DNA of 64,000 nt from NCBI GenBank assembly GCA_964036195.1, contig OZ038450.1, positions 7,008,701 to 7,072,700 on the forward strand, written 5' to 3'. The position numbers were made by a program, and so were the translations under genes. Positions 44,501 to 56,767 of this stretch are shown here, one piece after another. The stretch is from Sphaerolaimus hirsutus. Lineage: Eukaryota > Nematoda > Chromadorea > Monhysterida > Sphaerolaimidae. How positions within the stretch are numbered: the stretch's first letter is position 1; the number at the start of each line of letters is the position of its first letter. The notes below the pieces were generated by a model that was not told the origin of the DNA, searched no databases, and saw only the letters and a list, made by a program, of their open reading frames with translations.

Positions 44501-46732
44501 TACTGTACTCGTTTCAAGTACAGAATTTTACTTTTACCCACACCTGAGTACGGAAAACGTAATTTTTTACACTTTTACTAAACCACTGCTTAAATGGTGA
44601 GTAAACGTAAATACCCATATTTTTACTCACGGAAAAAGTAAAAGCGAGTATTTTTTCAATTTTGCACCCAGGAAAGCATGAAAGTAAGTGAGGAAAAGGT
44701 AAAGGGGGGGTAGTCACTTTCCTCAACTTCAGTCATTTTCGCTGCCATTTTCGCAGTCGTTTCAATTCACTTGAGTCGGTTTTGCTTCTTATGCACCCCA
44801 ATAATTTCTAGTTTTACGTTTTATGTACTCGCGTACTTTCAAGAAGTGCATCAATGTGAGTACAGGTATTTTTTCTGGAGGCTACGTAAACGTATTTAGT
44901 CAGTACTGAGTATACGTACTTCTCGAGTAAACTAAAATGTTTTTAACAGCTATGCATATTTAAAGCATTCGTCGAATCGAATAACACTGATCACCGAACT
45001 CAGCAATAGAACGCACCAAAATCTTCTCCCAACACTCTATCTTCTCCGTTTCACTCCAAACAGAGGTATGCTCCCTCAGTTCGTGTGTCAACGCGGCCAC
45101 ATCGAACTGCTTCAAGATGCGGCCGCGCGCGTCGGGCACCAGCTGCATGATGGAGTCGTCGGCGGCGCGCTGTTGCGAGTCGAAGATGAAGTGACGTCGG
45201 GCCTGCGGGTAGGTGCCGTATGGATTCACAGCGGTTTAGTAAGGACTAGGGACCGGTGGTCAAGTAAACCCGGGGCTCAAGTAGTAATACCTGGCGGCTG
45301 AGGCGTGAATTTGGACCCCTCCGGGGGTTCATATAGATAGTCAATACTCCCTCCAGAGGGATAGATACATATAAAAATATTTATGAGGCAGCGACGTATC
45401 CAGGATTTTTGAGATAAATCTCAGGGATTTGTGCCTACAGTTATTTAATTATGTTACCGTATTACCTCGAATTATCCCCCCCCCCCTTGAATTAACCCCC
45501 CCCCCCTCGAATTAACCCCCCCTCAAAATGGGCTGGGGAAATAATAACCCCCCCCCCCTCGAAATACCCCCCCCCCTTCGGAATGATGTACGTCATGTAC
45601 ATAATAAATACGTCATGTACGCAATGTACATGATGTATATTACTGTTAATTTGCATTGCAGCTACACATAAGAGTAGTTTGTGTAGCTATCTACGTTTTT
45701 ATGTCCAAATATATCCTGTTTGGACACATTTATTACCAATTTTGGGTACGCAAATGCCTACTATTTACTACGATCCTTACGAAAATTTCTGACGAAGTAA
45801 TAAACCCCCACCCTCGAATAAACCCCCCCCTCGAATTAACCCCCCCTCAAATTTTGCTGGCGAAATAATAAACCCCCATGGGGGTATTTCGAGGTAATAC
45901 GGTATATCAAAATTTTTGCACGAACATTGAGAAATGCAGTGGAAATCTTGCATTTGTGAAAAGTTTTAGGTCTTACCCCGGGAAGGGCTGCAGCCCCCCC
46001 TGGATACGGCCTTTTCAAGGTATGTATAAGGTATAGGGTTTTTCAAGCCTCAGAAGGAAAAAATTGGGAAAAATAGCTAGATAGCTGGAGCGTTTGAAGT
46101 ATAACCCACCATAATGAACCCCTGAAGTTGACATGTAGAACCAGTGCCAAGCGCGTGGACAGTACCGTATTACTTCGAATTAACCCCCCTCGAAATACCC
46201 CCCCTAAAATTTGGCTGACGAAAAATAACTCCCCCCTCTCGTAATACGCCCCCCCCTAAAATTGAGTGTAAAGACAACGTAATGTAATTAATGTACGTAT
46301 GTAATTGTTTGATTTTTCTACGTCTGAGTGTTGGGAATTTCCGGCGAAATAATAGACCCCCTCAAATTTTGCTGGCGAAATAATAAACCCCCTGGGGGTA
46401 TTTCGAGGTAATACGGTACACTTAAGGTACTTAAGCACCGGGATTTGCTACTTGAGCACCGGCACAAGGCTTTAGTAAGAGTTATCGATCTGTCACCCGG
46501 CTCAGTAGATCACCAACTTTGAAGGCTGAAGAAGTCTGAAAAAAACCTGTAAAGCAAAATCTGGTTCAGCCAAGTGTCTCTGCTCCCCAAAGGCGACCCC
46601 TCTGACGCCATCGATGCACCGCTGGACCAGCGGTCTGTGCTCGGTGTACACGTAGACGCCGGCGGCGAGCGCCGCGCCGCCCAGGGCCATCTTGCCCTTG
46701 TGCCGCTTGACGAACTGCCACACGGACGACAT
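41524..46732 (-). CDS. PEX3: Peroxisomal biogenesis factor 3, 5 exons
   Basis: PEX3 sits in the peroxisome or ER membrane and docks PEX19 to insert peroxisomal membrane proteins. Exons in transcript order: 46732-46547, 45202-45017, 44395-44212, 43645-43408, 41806-41524. Phases 0,0,1,2 give 358 residues (human 373). The N-terminus MSSVWQFVKRHKGK followed by a hydrophobic stretch is the membrane anchor with its basic signal. ARRHFIFDSQQR matches the conserved ARRQYHFES region. Exon 3 carries a hydrophobic segment, and exon 4 has LADRVRTAARKC leading to VAELGEMLKQV. The last exon has EAAVPLAKMLPLVADAF and ends in a helix VKVFEGLGEG. Introns hold several MITEs. The gene is complete and identification is firm. 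Confidence 0.95.
42005..42437. mobile_element. TA-CCGGATT element with TTCTATTGGAGG repeats
   Basis: Ends TACCGGATTTTTTCTAATA and TATAATAAATACGATA. CCGTTCTATTGGAGG words are repeated near both ends. It is an inverted relative of 28201-28627, in PEX3 intron 4. Confidence 0.7.
42631..43024. mobile_element. TA-CCGTATT element with CACCCGGGTG termini
   Basis: Ends TACCGTATTTCTCCGTGTAA and TTAACACGGAGAAATACGGTA, about 394 bp, with repeated CACCCGGGTGCTAT words. Close to 24268-24622 and 10282-10671. In PEX3 intron 4. Confidence 0.8.
45455..45904. mobile_element. TA-CCGTATT element, complete copy
   Basis: Ends TACCGTATTACCTCGAA and TTCGAGGTAATACGGTA, 450 bp, with long C tracts. Same subfamily as 29982, 31629 and the host at 17719. 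In PEX3 intron 1. Confidence 0.82.
46163..46418. mobile_element. TA-CCGTATT element
   Basis: Ends TACCGTATTACTTCGAA and TTCGAGGTAATACGGTA, 256 bp, in PEX3 intron 1, about 130 bases from exon 1. Confidence 0.78.
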
Positions 46733-47392
46733 GTCGGACTGACGTTGGATGATAGTTTAGAGTTTTTACGTAGATGGAGAACACTCATCCATTTATTCAC
46801 GTATTTTCACTTCATTTAGATATTGATTGTTTCCCACATGTTTGGCGTGTATGACCACTTCATTGGTGTCTAAAAGTAACCAAATTGGTGTGCGTCAACC
46901 CTGCTCAAAATACACACACAATATCCACATAATTTATTTGTGCTTACGTACCATACCACGAGAAAGTAAAAATTTAAAAGGTTTACAACGAAAAAGCGAT
47001 TACTTACACAATCAAAAAGGTATATGCAGATCGATGATAAAGCAAAAACAACACGGAATATATACGTCTGAAGGAATTAAATATTATGGGCCAGTCTCGA
47101 CTTTCAGACAACATTCGACATCTCTCCGGTAAAATTAAACTTGACGCTTGACAAAATTTATGACATTTAACATAACATGGGGTTGATTCCACTACAATTT
47201 TTCACTAAATTCTGACATAACAGACTAGGTAAACAAGTAGACAATACATGGATGCAGATAAATTGAGCAATTAGGTAGTTAGCGTTGCAGTCAGTAGTCA
47301 CCGAACGCGCTAGTGTGCAAATATTTAGATAATAAGCGTTCTATGAAAACACAACGGCGGTGTCCTAAATAGATAAAATGCACAAAACTCTA
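46733..47392. promoter_or_regulatory. Upstream region of PEX3, no clear motif
   Basis: About 660 bases between the PEX3 start codon and the transposon block at 47393. The PEX3 promoter must lie here or within the block. I see no convincing TATA box. Confidence 0.3.
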
Positions 47393-50075
47393 TTACCGTA
47401 AATCTTCAGTTAGTTACCCTTGAACAACTCTCCCTGTTAGGGTTAGGAACCCCCCCCCCTCTCCTAGAAAAACCCCTCGTTGTTTGATGGGAAAGATGTA
47501 ACGTGTTAAACAAACTGCATGCACGTCTCTAAAAACGCGCTCATTTGCAGCTGATACTCCTAGTATAAATTGACCTGAATCATGACATTTGTGTTGCGAC
47601 TAGGGATGGCCGAAAAATTTTTTTCAATGACAGGGTTGTATTTTAAAATAAAACCGTTTTTTTTTCAAAACCAGAGTTTTATTTTAAAATAAAACCGTTT
47701 TTTTTCAAAAGCTCCCAGATATGGTCATTAGTCAACATATACAGGTAAATCAGACAGGTGACAGTACTTTGTAATGTTATATATAGCCATAGAATGGCTG
47801 TAGTGTCATGGGAAATGCAATTAGCATTCGAAAAATAACCCGTGATTTATATTTTCGAAAATCACAATAAATATAAATAACCCGTGATTTATATATATTT
47901 ATATTTTTTTCAAATTCTGAGTGATATATTTATATATATTTTTCAAATTCAAAAAAAAATCACTGAGAAAATCACTCATACTAGATACATTGTGGTTCAA
48001 GTATTGTGCTTCATGACTAAAACATGTAATTTGTGCAAGAGAATTTAGAATTTTGCAAGAGAATTTTCTCCTGAAAATCTCTCATCTGCTCATGTAGAGC
48101 ATTATTGAGTTTAAATAGTGTTTGAAGCAGGTAAATATTGTGCCTACACACACTAGTTTTCACCATGACTTTTTCTGAAAACTGAAATGGCCAAAAGTGG
48201 TGACATGTCACCATCCAGTTTTCCACAATAGAATGCTGTAGATATTCAGTTTTCACATATTGCGTGAATTTCAGTGGGGTTGTTTTGGCAAGTCACTAGT
48301 TTGCCACTGTGTTTACCTAATGTGAAAACTCAAATGATGACAAATGGTGATATAACCATCACTTAGTCTTCATTGTGTGTGTGACAAAGATGTAAACTGT
48401 TTAGTAACTTTTTATGTCATCCTGCTATGAATTGTATAGTCAAGTTTGAGTGTATAAAGCATCTCTCTATCTTATAACATACTTTTCTGAAATAAAACAT
48501 AACATTGAATCAAAAATACCTGCTTGATGTAATCAAAAATGATCTACAGTAATCGAAAACTCACTTCACCACTTTTGAAAGCTGGCAACACTTGGTGACA
48601 TCCACCAATGTTGCCAGTTATCAAGTATGGGGGACAACTGTGGAAAACTGTCACCATGGTGTCACCAAAATGTCACCAAAATTTTGCTGAACATGTAGCC
48701 GTGTGCCCTGAGTTTTCACAGCTCACCACTGTTGAAAAAGTAGCTTTTTAAAACACTAGATGATTGCATGAACTACTGCATTTTGTCTAAATACCCCCCC
48801 CCCCCTCAAAATGGACACTATGAATTTATAACCCCCCTGGTTTAACCCCCCTTAAAATTCTCACTCTGAAAAAATAAACCCCCTGGGGGTATTTCGAAGA
48901 AATATGGTAGTGAATTTGCACTAAACTTCCTCAGTATACCTGGCACTGCTGCAAGTACTAAGCATCTATTTAGTCAAACATCACTGCCACAACAAGGCGC
49001 TATAGGTTCAGTGCAACATGTTTGCAGTGCAAAATGTTTTTGAAGTTGTCATTGAGGTTGTAGGTTGAATTTTTCTGTTGTGATATTTACGTGATATTTT
49101 CACTTGACAATCTTGTATGAAATGACTACTGCTTGTGAAACAATAATAAATAGATTGTAGGATGTTATAGTACATTTTTGTGCTTGCAAATGGTAAATTA
49201 AGCCCACAATAGCCCACAATTTTGCTTGTAATTGAAGAAAAAAACCCAAGTGATTTTTTGTGATTTTTTTTGAGCTTAGAGTTATTTTTTCAGTGATTTA
49301 ATTATATTTTCTGAAGGCCTTGAGTGATTTATATATATTTATATTTTTTCCAAGTTTGGGGTGATATATTTATATATATTTTCCAAACAATTGGTGATTT
49401 TTTTGAATGCTAAATGCAATTCAAGTGATGATTTCTGTCAAAAATATCTGTTTTATGTCGACTTATTACGGATATCGCCTTTTGTCGAACATTCATGACT
49501 TCAAATGAAGTTGGGTATGGAAAAGTGCGTCAATAAGGATATAAGAGCAGGCTAACACATTGGCAGTGGTGTTTCACACTGCACAAGTGTGTAGGGGCAC
49601 ATTGGCTGTACATTATATACTACACTAGCACATTGTGGCTTATTATGAGATATAGCACAAACAAATGGAAGCTTTTACACTAAAAATGCCTCAAAACCAA
49701 TGAAAGCCACCACAAATGGTAAAGTAAAGGTGAAATTGCGCGCTTGCGCGCCAAAAAATTGCGAAATACCTAGTGCTTAGTACTAAAAAATTTCGCCTAG
49801 GTTTTTTTTAAACGGTTTCGATGGTCGGGTTTTTTTTAAAAAATAAAACGTTTTTTATTTAAAAAACCTTTGAAAAAACCTTGGCCATCCCTAGTTGCGA
49901 CCTACGGCTTTATGGAAATTTAACCCCATTCATACAATAAATTGATCATGCAATTTCCTGAATATTGTAACGAAAAATACCCTCCCCTTGCAAACTCCCC
50001 TCAAATAATATCCCAGTCAAAAAAGTTTGACAAAAACACTCCCTTGGGGACTTATTCGAAGATATGTATATGGTA
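47393..50075. mobile_element. TA-CCGTAAAT element interrupted by a hAT element
   Basis: Left end TTACCGTAAATCTTCAGTTAG (47393) and right end TTCGAAGATATGTATATGGTA (50075). The 47601-49893 hAT element separates them. The outer element alone would be about 390 bp, similar to its relatives. Confidence 0.65.
47601..49893. mobile_element. 2.3-kb hAT element, TAGGGATGGCC ends
   Basis: Ends TAGGGATGGCCGAAAAA and TTGGCCATCCCTA, with perfect 8-bp duplications GTTGCGAC (47593-47600 and 49894-49901). Its sequence parallels the 663-bp element at 56810 (AAGCTCCCAGATATG near the left, TTGCGCGCTTGCGCG near the right), but it carries further insertions, including a GGTGACATG element (48145-48755) and a TA-flanked remnant (48788-48909). 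No transposase frame was seen. Confidence 0.88.
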
Positions 50076-50122
50076 ATCGAGTCTGGGGTGAACGCGAAAT
50101 GCACAAATGCCAAGAAAGCAGT

Positions 50123-53100
50123 TCATTCAGACTTGATATGATCACTATCAACCACATCGACATTTTCAGCATTTTCCTCTGGCTTACCATCACCCCTTAG
50201 CTGCTTGCGTTCATTCTTTGACAAGTTTTTCATGCATTCGTTGTAAAGATTGATCAGATCCAAATCGCGTGTCACGTTTTCCTGCGAAAATTTAGCTGTG
50301 TATATTGACATTTTTTTGTGACAGGCTTTAGAAATCAAACAAATCATAGTGGAGCTTAAAAGTGTAATTTTTATAAAAATAGATTGTCAATGAACCAATT
50401 GTGTAGTTACAAATTTCCAATTTAATTCGTCTCCCATACATTTTCTTATCAAATTGCACATCCTTTTACACACTATCTCCAGTCGACAAATTGTGTCAAT
50501 AAAAATACACCCCACACCAGGGACGTATCCAGGATTTTTGAGCGGGGGGGGCTGCTTGTTTACGGAGGCCGGCGAGGGGGGGGGGCTCAGCCCCCCCCCT
50601 AAAATTTTAGCTACATAGTGGCGGAATGGCGCCATGGCGCTGGCGCCATTAGTAGGCGCCACGCCATGGCGCCATTGGCGTTGGCGTCAGCGCCATGGAA
50701 TGCTGTATATGTATGTAAATATAGATACATAACAGCAAAAAAAACACGACATTGAGTGTATTTATAATGATTTGTGGCCACATGGAGCAAATCCGATGAT
50801 AATACCTTGTCTGGTGAAGAATGCGCGCTTGCGCAAAAAATTTTTTACGCTGACGTTGAAAAAGTCGCATTTTCCGGTCACTTTTTGGTCTCGCCCCGGG
50901 AGGGGGGGGGGCTGCAGCCCCCCCCGCCCCCCCCCTGGATACGGCCCTGCCCCACACACAACATTCCATCACCCAAAACCTACCTGGTTAAAGATGTATG
51001 AAAGCGCGCGGCCCCGCTGGACAACCGGCCTTCTCACAGCCTCCTGGCCAGTTCTAAATACAGCGATCGTCGGCAGTTGTCTACTGGTCGCGGCAGTGTT
51101 TATGCGGAAGTGGTCCGCGTCGGCTTGCCACCGACCCACGTCTAGCTTGCCGAATTTTAGGTTGGGCAAGGAAAACCTGAAGGGCAATTGCGATTGGATT
51201 TATATTTATTTGAATGGTAAATATTAAATACTATCTAATCAATATTGCATTTAAACTCCAGCGACATTACACCTTACAATGAAATCTACCATATACCATC
51301 TGAATCAAAGAACATATTTCAAACATTTTTTTTTCTCATCATGTTTATCACATTGCTTCTATACTCGGCGGACATGATACTCTGCCCTCGCACTGATTTA
51401 TGTCTCGTGTTGGAAGCGTGCCAATGATTATCAAATCATGCGATTTCCATAAAAAGGTGAAAAAATTCATCGATGTGAATAATGAATATGTTAATGAACA
51501 ACATTATAACAACAATCGATTTTGTCATCTTTTTATGAAACTCGCACGCGTGACCCATTGTTGGCACACTTCCAGCGGGAACCACGCGTGCAAGGTGTGA
51601 AGTAACCGGAGTATACCTTGGATGAATTTGGTGCAGTTTTTCACGTGACCTTATTCATCAAAATATGGTAGAATTCATTGTATAGCGATCTGTCTGTCCA
51701 GATTTACCTAGTCCATGAGTACCAAGGACGTATCCAGGGGGGGCGGGGGGGGCTGCAGCCCCCCCCCCTTCCCGGGTGAGACCGGAAAAATACGAGGAAA
51801 ATGCAGTTTTCGGTGGCAATTTCCAACGTGATATGTAAAAAAATTTGCGCGCGAGCGCGCATTTATCACCGTACACGGTATTTATCAAAAAATCGGTGCC
51901 TATAAGCTCAAATCGATGTAAAATACACCGAATTCGTGCATTTCTTTCTATATGTATGTATTTTTAGATACATATCAGCTATTTTTGGCGCCAGCGCCAA
52001 CGCCAATGGCGCCATCGCCATGGCACCATTTCGTCACTATTTAAGGAAAAATTTTAGGGGGGGGCTGAGCCCCCCCCCGTTCGCCAGCCTCCGTAAACAA
52101 GCAGCCCCCCCGCTAAAAAATCCTGGATACGTCCCTGATGAGTACCAAGATTTTTTCAGTGAAAAACAACTTCAAACAGCGGTGTGTTATCGTGACAAAG
52201 TGAAAAAGAGTAATGTAATAAAAATAGTTGAACAAACTGCTGGCTGAGCTTTGAAAAAAGCGGTGCGATGCGCTGACACTGCGGCGACCAGGACGCATAG
52301 AACTCTATCACCCACGTTGTCCGTTTCTTGTTAAGTTCTTCCTGTAGAATTATTTAATTATACGCGGCGGATATCACACTTAGTATGAAAACCTATCATA
52401 ACCCATCTGAATAATGAGCCAAAATTATACAATTTTTTCATCATTTCGTTTCGTTCATTTCGTTTTTACTATGGAATTAATTATTACGAAATTTATCACA
52501 AGATTTTATTCATTAAACTATGGTAGGAATTCATACTAGGTGTGCTGTCCGCTGAGTATACCTCTGAAATCATTAGCAATAAATCGAGCCTACCTTAAGT
52601 TCTGGACCCGTGAAATAAGTGACCCTTTCTGGGCCAGTGTACGCCGGCTCGGGAAAAAGCACAGCGACAACTGGATGTGGGGGAATGGAAATTAATTGAT
52701 TGGCTAATTAATTAAATGCAGAAAAATTTCACTCACCTAATTGAGCAAACACATAAATTACCCCGCAGACAGGATCGACTTGAAAAAATAGCACCACGTT
52801 GGCCATGCGAAAAAATGTGAACGCAGTTGACAAGTAGTGCAGCCAGCCGCCTGAAAAATTTATGATGTAAAATAAATTAAATGTCAAACCAATGTGAAGG
52901 CCAATTTAAATTAAAAGAAACTCACTGGCTTTTCTATTTTTCCAGTAGATCACAAACGCGACGAACGCAAGCACCTGGTGCTCATACTGCGAAAAATGAG
53001 AGAAATTTGCAAAAAAATATTCGGAAATAACATCACCTGCCACTTGGCTTCAATGTGCACGAACAAGTAAAAAATGCTCAAATGAAAAAATGCCGCTCAC

Positions 53101-53307
53101 CAATGAAACGCCGCACGTGACATTCCGCGGAAATATCAGCTCGCAGAGCGGATCGAACATTTTTATAACGTAAAAACTGATGCAAAGCAACGTGTTGAAA
53201 AAGTGGTGCCATGTGAAAGCGTGACGGGCCTCCGCTGTAATCTCCAGATATCCCACTTTGGTGCATTGTAGAAAATAATTCAGGCGCTCGCGCAAGGCTA
53301 GCGGCAT
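50123..53307 (-). CDS. TMX2: TMX2-type thioredoxin-related transmembrane protein, 8 exons
   Basis: An ER membrane, thioredoxin-fold protein. Exons in transcript order: 53307-53117, 53076-53037, 52986-52926, 52850-52737, 52670-52594, 52341-52238, 51176-50984, 50281-50123. Phases agree, giving 312 residues (human 296). The N-terminal membrane segments include FFNTLLCISFYVIKMFDPLC. The next exons give YEHQVLAFVAFVIYWKNRKA and the FFRMANVVLFFQVD stretch. The thioredoxin domain follows: KRTTWVIEFYASWSPQCQRIAP, then LKFGKLDVGRW, then AVRRPVVQRGRALS. The catalytic position is Ser-Pro-Gln-Cys, lacking the first Cys, as in human TMX2 (SNDC). The C-terminus lacks an obvious KKXX signal. The intron between exons 1 and 2 would be only 40 bases, so that boundary is tentative. 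Confidence 0.92.
50518..50949. mobile_element. hAT-like element, CAGGGACGTATCC ends, TMX2 intron 7
   Basis: Ends CAGGGACGTATCCAGG and CCTGGATACGGCCCTG, with perfect 8-bp duplications CCCCACAC (50510-50517 and 50950-50957). Interior GGCGCCATGGCGC palindromes and GCGCGCTTGCGC words. It lies only 34 bases from exon 7. Confidence 0.9.
51723..52137. mobile_element. hAT-like element, CAAGGACGTATCC ends, TMX2 intron 6
   Basis: Inverted relative of 50518-50949. Perfect 8-bp duplications ATGAGTAC at 51715-51722 and 52138-52145. Confidence 0.9.
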
Positions 53308-53780
53308 GGTGATAAAAGCGTGGGCGATAATTTGGCAGCGTTCCAAAATATTGCCAAATTTTTGTTTTTTTTTCGTCCATAAAGGGAAATGCCTCATCAG
53401 ACATCGATTTCCGTAAAACTCAGAGGCTTCGGTCGGTGGACACATTATAAGTGTAAGCGAACATACAGGTCGATGTATGTGCAAACGGTGTAGAAACATG
53501 CGTTTTCAAGAGAAGTTGGTCCGCAGAATTTTGCAACTGCTGTGGCTACAATAAGATGATGTCTAGCGCACAAACATTTATTTGGCACGGTTCCAAAACC
53601 TCTCGAGACATATCGATCCGCGTTGGGAACGGCGTTGTTTTCACTGGCTCGGCGCGATGGAAACAAATCAATTATCCTTGTTTGCCAAGCGACCCCCGTC
53701 CAACAACACCTCCTCCCTCTCACAGCCAAATCCCAACTCTAAATCAATCAACCAATCACAATCCACCAACCAACTCCAAC
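53308..53780. promoter_or_regulatory. Shared intergenic region of divergent TMX2 and zinc-finger genes
   Basis: 473 bases separate the two start codons. It is nearly free of recognisable transposons, unlike other intergenic DNA here, and would hold both promoters and 5' untranslated regions. I see no TATA box that decides either start. Confidence 0.45.
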
Positions 53781-55469
53781 ATGGGCATCTCGTGCGAGCA
53801 GGGCAGCTGCGTGGAGCAGTTCGTCACCGTGGAGCAGCTCGAGCTGCACGCCGCCCTCAAGCACGTGGCCACCGACGAGATCCAGGAAATGAAGGTGCAC
53901 TGCAAGCTCAAGTGCACCCAGTGCGAGAATGGACCCGTTTTTGACTCGGCCGTGGAGTTTTTGAAGCACAAGGGTTTGGTGCATAAGGTAGGTGTTTTTG
54001 TTGTATACTCGGCGGACCGCAAAGTATGTACAGAATCCTACCATAATTTGATGGAATAAAATTCTGTGATAAATTTCGTAATTAATTATTCCACAGTAAA
54101 AACTAAATATTATGATGAAAAATCTGGATAATGTTTGGTTCATTATTCAGATGGGTTATGGTAGGTTTTCGTAGTAAGTGTGATGTCCGCCGAGTATTCT
54201 GGCACTCGGTTGCGGTTGTTTGAGTGCGAAACATGCTCACGATAAAACTGCAGACCACATCCGATGCGACTGAACCGGCGCCATTGACAAACGGCGGCGA
54301 GCCCGGCGACGGCAAGGAAAATGATGTTCCCGCCAAGAAGGTGCTTAATTCTTATACATGTAGGGGTTGTAAAAAGCTCATTATATGACACATTCAACCC
54401 CATCGCAGACGAAGCGTTTCCAGTGCAACCGGTGCGCGTACGGGACGAACCACAGCGCGTGGCTGCTGCAGAAGCACGTCATCTACGAGCACCTGGTCGA
54501 CCAGCTCGGACACGCCCACGAACACGACCCCGGACTGAGTGTGCCGCGGGTGGACAAGCATGCAGGTGACAAAAAGCGCAAAGTGAAAACGGAAGCCACA
54601 GGCGCCTATGACGAGTCATTTGGGATCGGGGACTCAGTTTTGGGCGGCGGCAGCAATGCGGGAATGGAAGAAAGTTTGGAAAGTTGGATAATGGCCCAGG
54701 GAGACATTGATCCGGTTTGTGCGCTCACTTTTCTTTGAGATTTGAATTTTCAAGGCCGATGGTGGGGGTTTGCCACATTTTAATTTTTTATGTAGTTATT
54801 AGTTGGCCCATTTTGATGGCATTCGAGTGTCTGGTTTTGGGCTTTTGGCCAAACAAATAAGTTTCAAATATTTCCAACCCATAATCTGGGCTCATCCATA
54901 TATTCCAAATCTTCCACTGCAGTGACAAAGCGCCATATCTCTCCCACTCCTCTATCAATCAATCCAACTCTCAACCAATCTCCACCCCTTCCCAGGACGC
55001 CGATTACGACCCCTTCGCCGACCCACACCTACCTCCGAGCGGCACGGCGCAGATCCGCAAGCGGCGCGCAAAGTACCCCACGCAGCAGCCCAAGCGGAAA
55101 TACAAGGTGCGACAAATGTCTTGTATTGTGAAGTTTTTTGTAGCCAGTGTCAAGGATTGACGAAAGTTAGACATCACTGGTCTTGGGTAGTGATGCTAAA
55201 AGCGCCAGGACTCGCTAAAAGCACAGCGCTTTTCGGAACCCCAGCGCCAAGGCTTTTTTGGTTTGGTGCTGGCGCCAGCGACGCTGGCTTTTACATCACA
55301 AATATATTTACAAATACCTAGTAATATTTTTGTACTTCACTTATGACCTCAGCGGCATTTGCGTATAACTTTGTGTCCCTCGCAGGCGGCCGTGGCTTCT
55401 ACATCGGCTGCTTTTAGCGATCTCCCAATCTCTTCTAATAAAACGGCATCAGCGGTGTGTTTTGGGTAG
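53781..55469 (+). CDS. C2H2 zinc-finger protein, 5 exons
   Basis: Exons: 53781-53987, 54254-54340, 54409-54714, 54996-55106, 55386-55469, giving 264 residues with every junction in phase 0. Finger-like segments: residues about 5-24 (CEQGSC to the LHAALKH histidines), about 48-67 (CTQCENG to FLKHKGLVH), and exon 3 (CNRCAYG to LLQKHVIYEH). Exon 2 is a linker rich in Pro, Gly and Asp. Exon 3 also has KKRKVK and exon 4 IRKRRAKYPTQQPKRKYK, both plausible nuclear localisation signals. Probably a nuclear nucleic-acid-binding protein; I do not recognise the orthologue. Start chosen as the ATG directly before the first finger. It is divergent from TMX2. Confidence 0.8.
55190..55300. repeat. GCGCC-rich palindromic block
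   Basis: AGTGATGCTAAAAGCGCC at the left and GCTGGCTTTTACATCAC at the right are inverted, with GGCGCC words between. It lies in the last intron of the zinc-finger gene. Confidence 0.6.
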
Positions 55470-56767
55470 TTTTTTTGGTTTGTTTGGGCTTCGTGTAAAT
55501 TACCACTTTGTAGGATCTTATTAGATATTGGGGTTGAGGATCGACATGACGCTCATGTTTAGTTGTTTTTTTTAATTTGGGGCCTGACACCCAATTTTGT
55601 ATGGGGGGAGGGTTCGCCAATTTTTATTTGTAGCGATTCATTTTTTGGGCCCATCAATGAAATAGAACCTGAGGTTTCACCGCGTTGGAAGCACCCGGAA
55701 AAATTAGAAAGACTTTTTCATGTCACTTTGCAAATCTTGTCACGGTTGGCATATATTTCCATTTACCATTCTTTTTCGTTGCTACAATATGGCCGTATAA
55801 TAACGTCGCTGGCTGAAACTGTCGGTGAAATTGCCAAAAGACTGGTGTGATGGAGGGAACGCAGAAATGCACGAATAGGTAAATATAGGTTTCTGTCCCG
55901 CGTGTTTATTCCTATGATGTAAGTGATATAGTAGCGCCGAAGACCTAATTTTACCTTAACGCACATTGTTTCCCCCCATGTTCACACTATTCACAGTTGG
56001 TTGTTTCACTTACATTTTCAGTCATTGAGGTCATTTTACGGGCAAGGTGTAAATAGCTCCTTTTTATGGTGGCTGCGGTTTTTCAAAACGGTTTTTCACT
56101 TGCATAGCTGAGATGGTTTTGTATGGACATCGGGTGCCGGCCTGCGTTTCCGTGAGTTTGTAGTCCCATTTTTCTCCAATGCTGGTTATTGGATAATACT
56201 GATAGTCTGTTGTTGTTTTTGGGTACAATTGTGCCAGGAACGGTAATTTCTTGCTTTTTTACTGCTGCGAATTGCTTGCCGTACCCCATTTGTGTTTCCG
56301 ATTATCGAGAAAGTAAAAATTGTAGTTATCGTGTTGCAGGGTCGGCTACTGTTTTTGAATGCATCTTAAAACATTTTTAATTGCAGCCAAATATGTCTTA
56401 TTCCTTGTTCTTAAAAAGTTTCATTACTTGGAAACCCCTGCTGCTAGTGACCAAAATGTTACGTTAGCACTCTGTCATCATAAGTATCATGGCTTATTAT
56501 AACATGGTAGCATGCATTCATAAGTATGACCTGCGCCTAAATCTTATTTTTAATGTTTTTGAAAAGATGAAAGCGTCAAGACATTTTAAATTTAAATTTT
56601 TAATAAGTTAAAAGGCATCACTATAAAAGTGCACTCTGATGTTTTTGATTTTTCTGGTTAAACTGACCTATAATTAAACATAGGTTTCTGGGAGGGGGTG
56701 GAACTTTCACATGGGGGTGTTGATGTTGGGCCTATGCCTCTGTGCATGTTTACCCGCTGTGCATGTC
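55470..56767. other. Intergenic stretch with one exon-like frame
   Basis: A frame at about 55640-55850 has helical-looking sequence (for example LAETVGEIAKRLV before a stop) and starts after a TTTGTAG acceptor-like site, but I cannot connect it in phase to the zinc-finger gene. The remainder has no motif I recognise. Confidence 0.3.

Noticed and set aside
47861-47960. AT-rich TATATATTTATA tract considered as an origin or promoter
   Set aside because: It is a palindromic low-complexity part of the hAT element, with a mirrored copy at 49330-49385.
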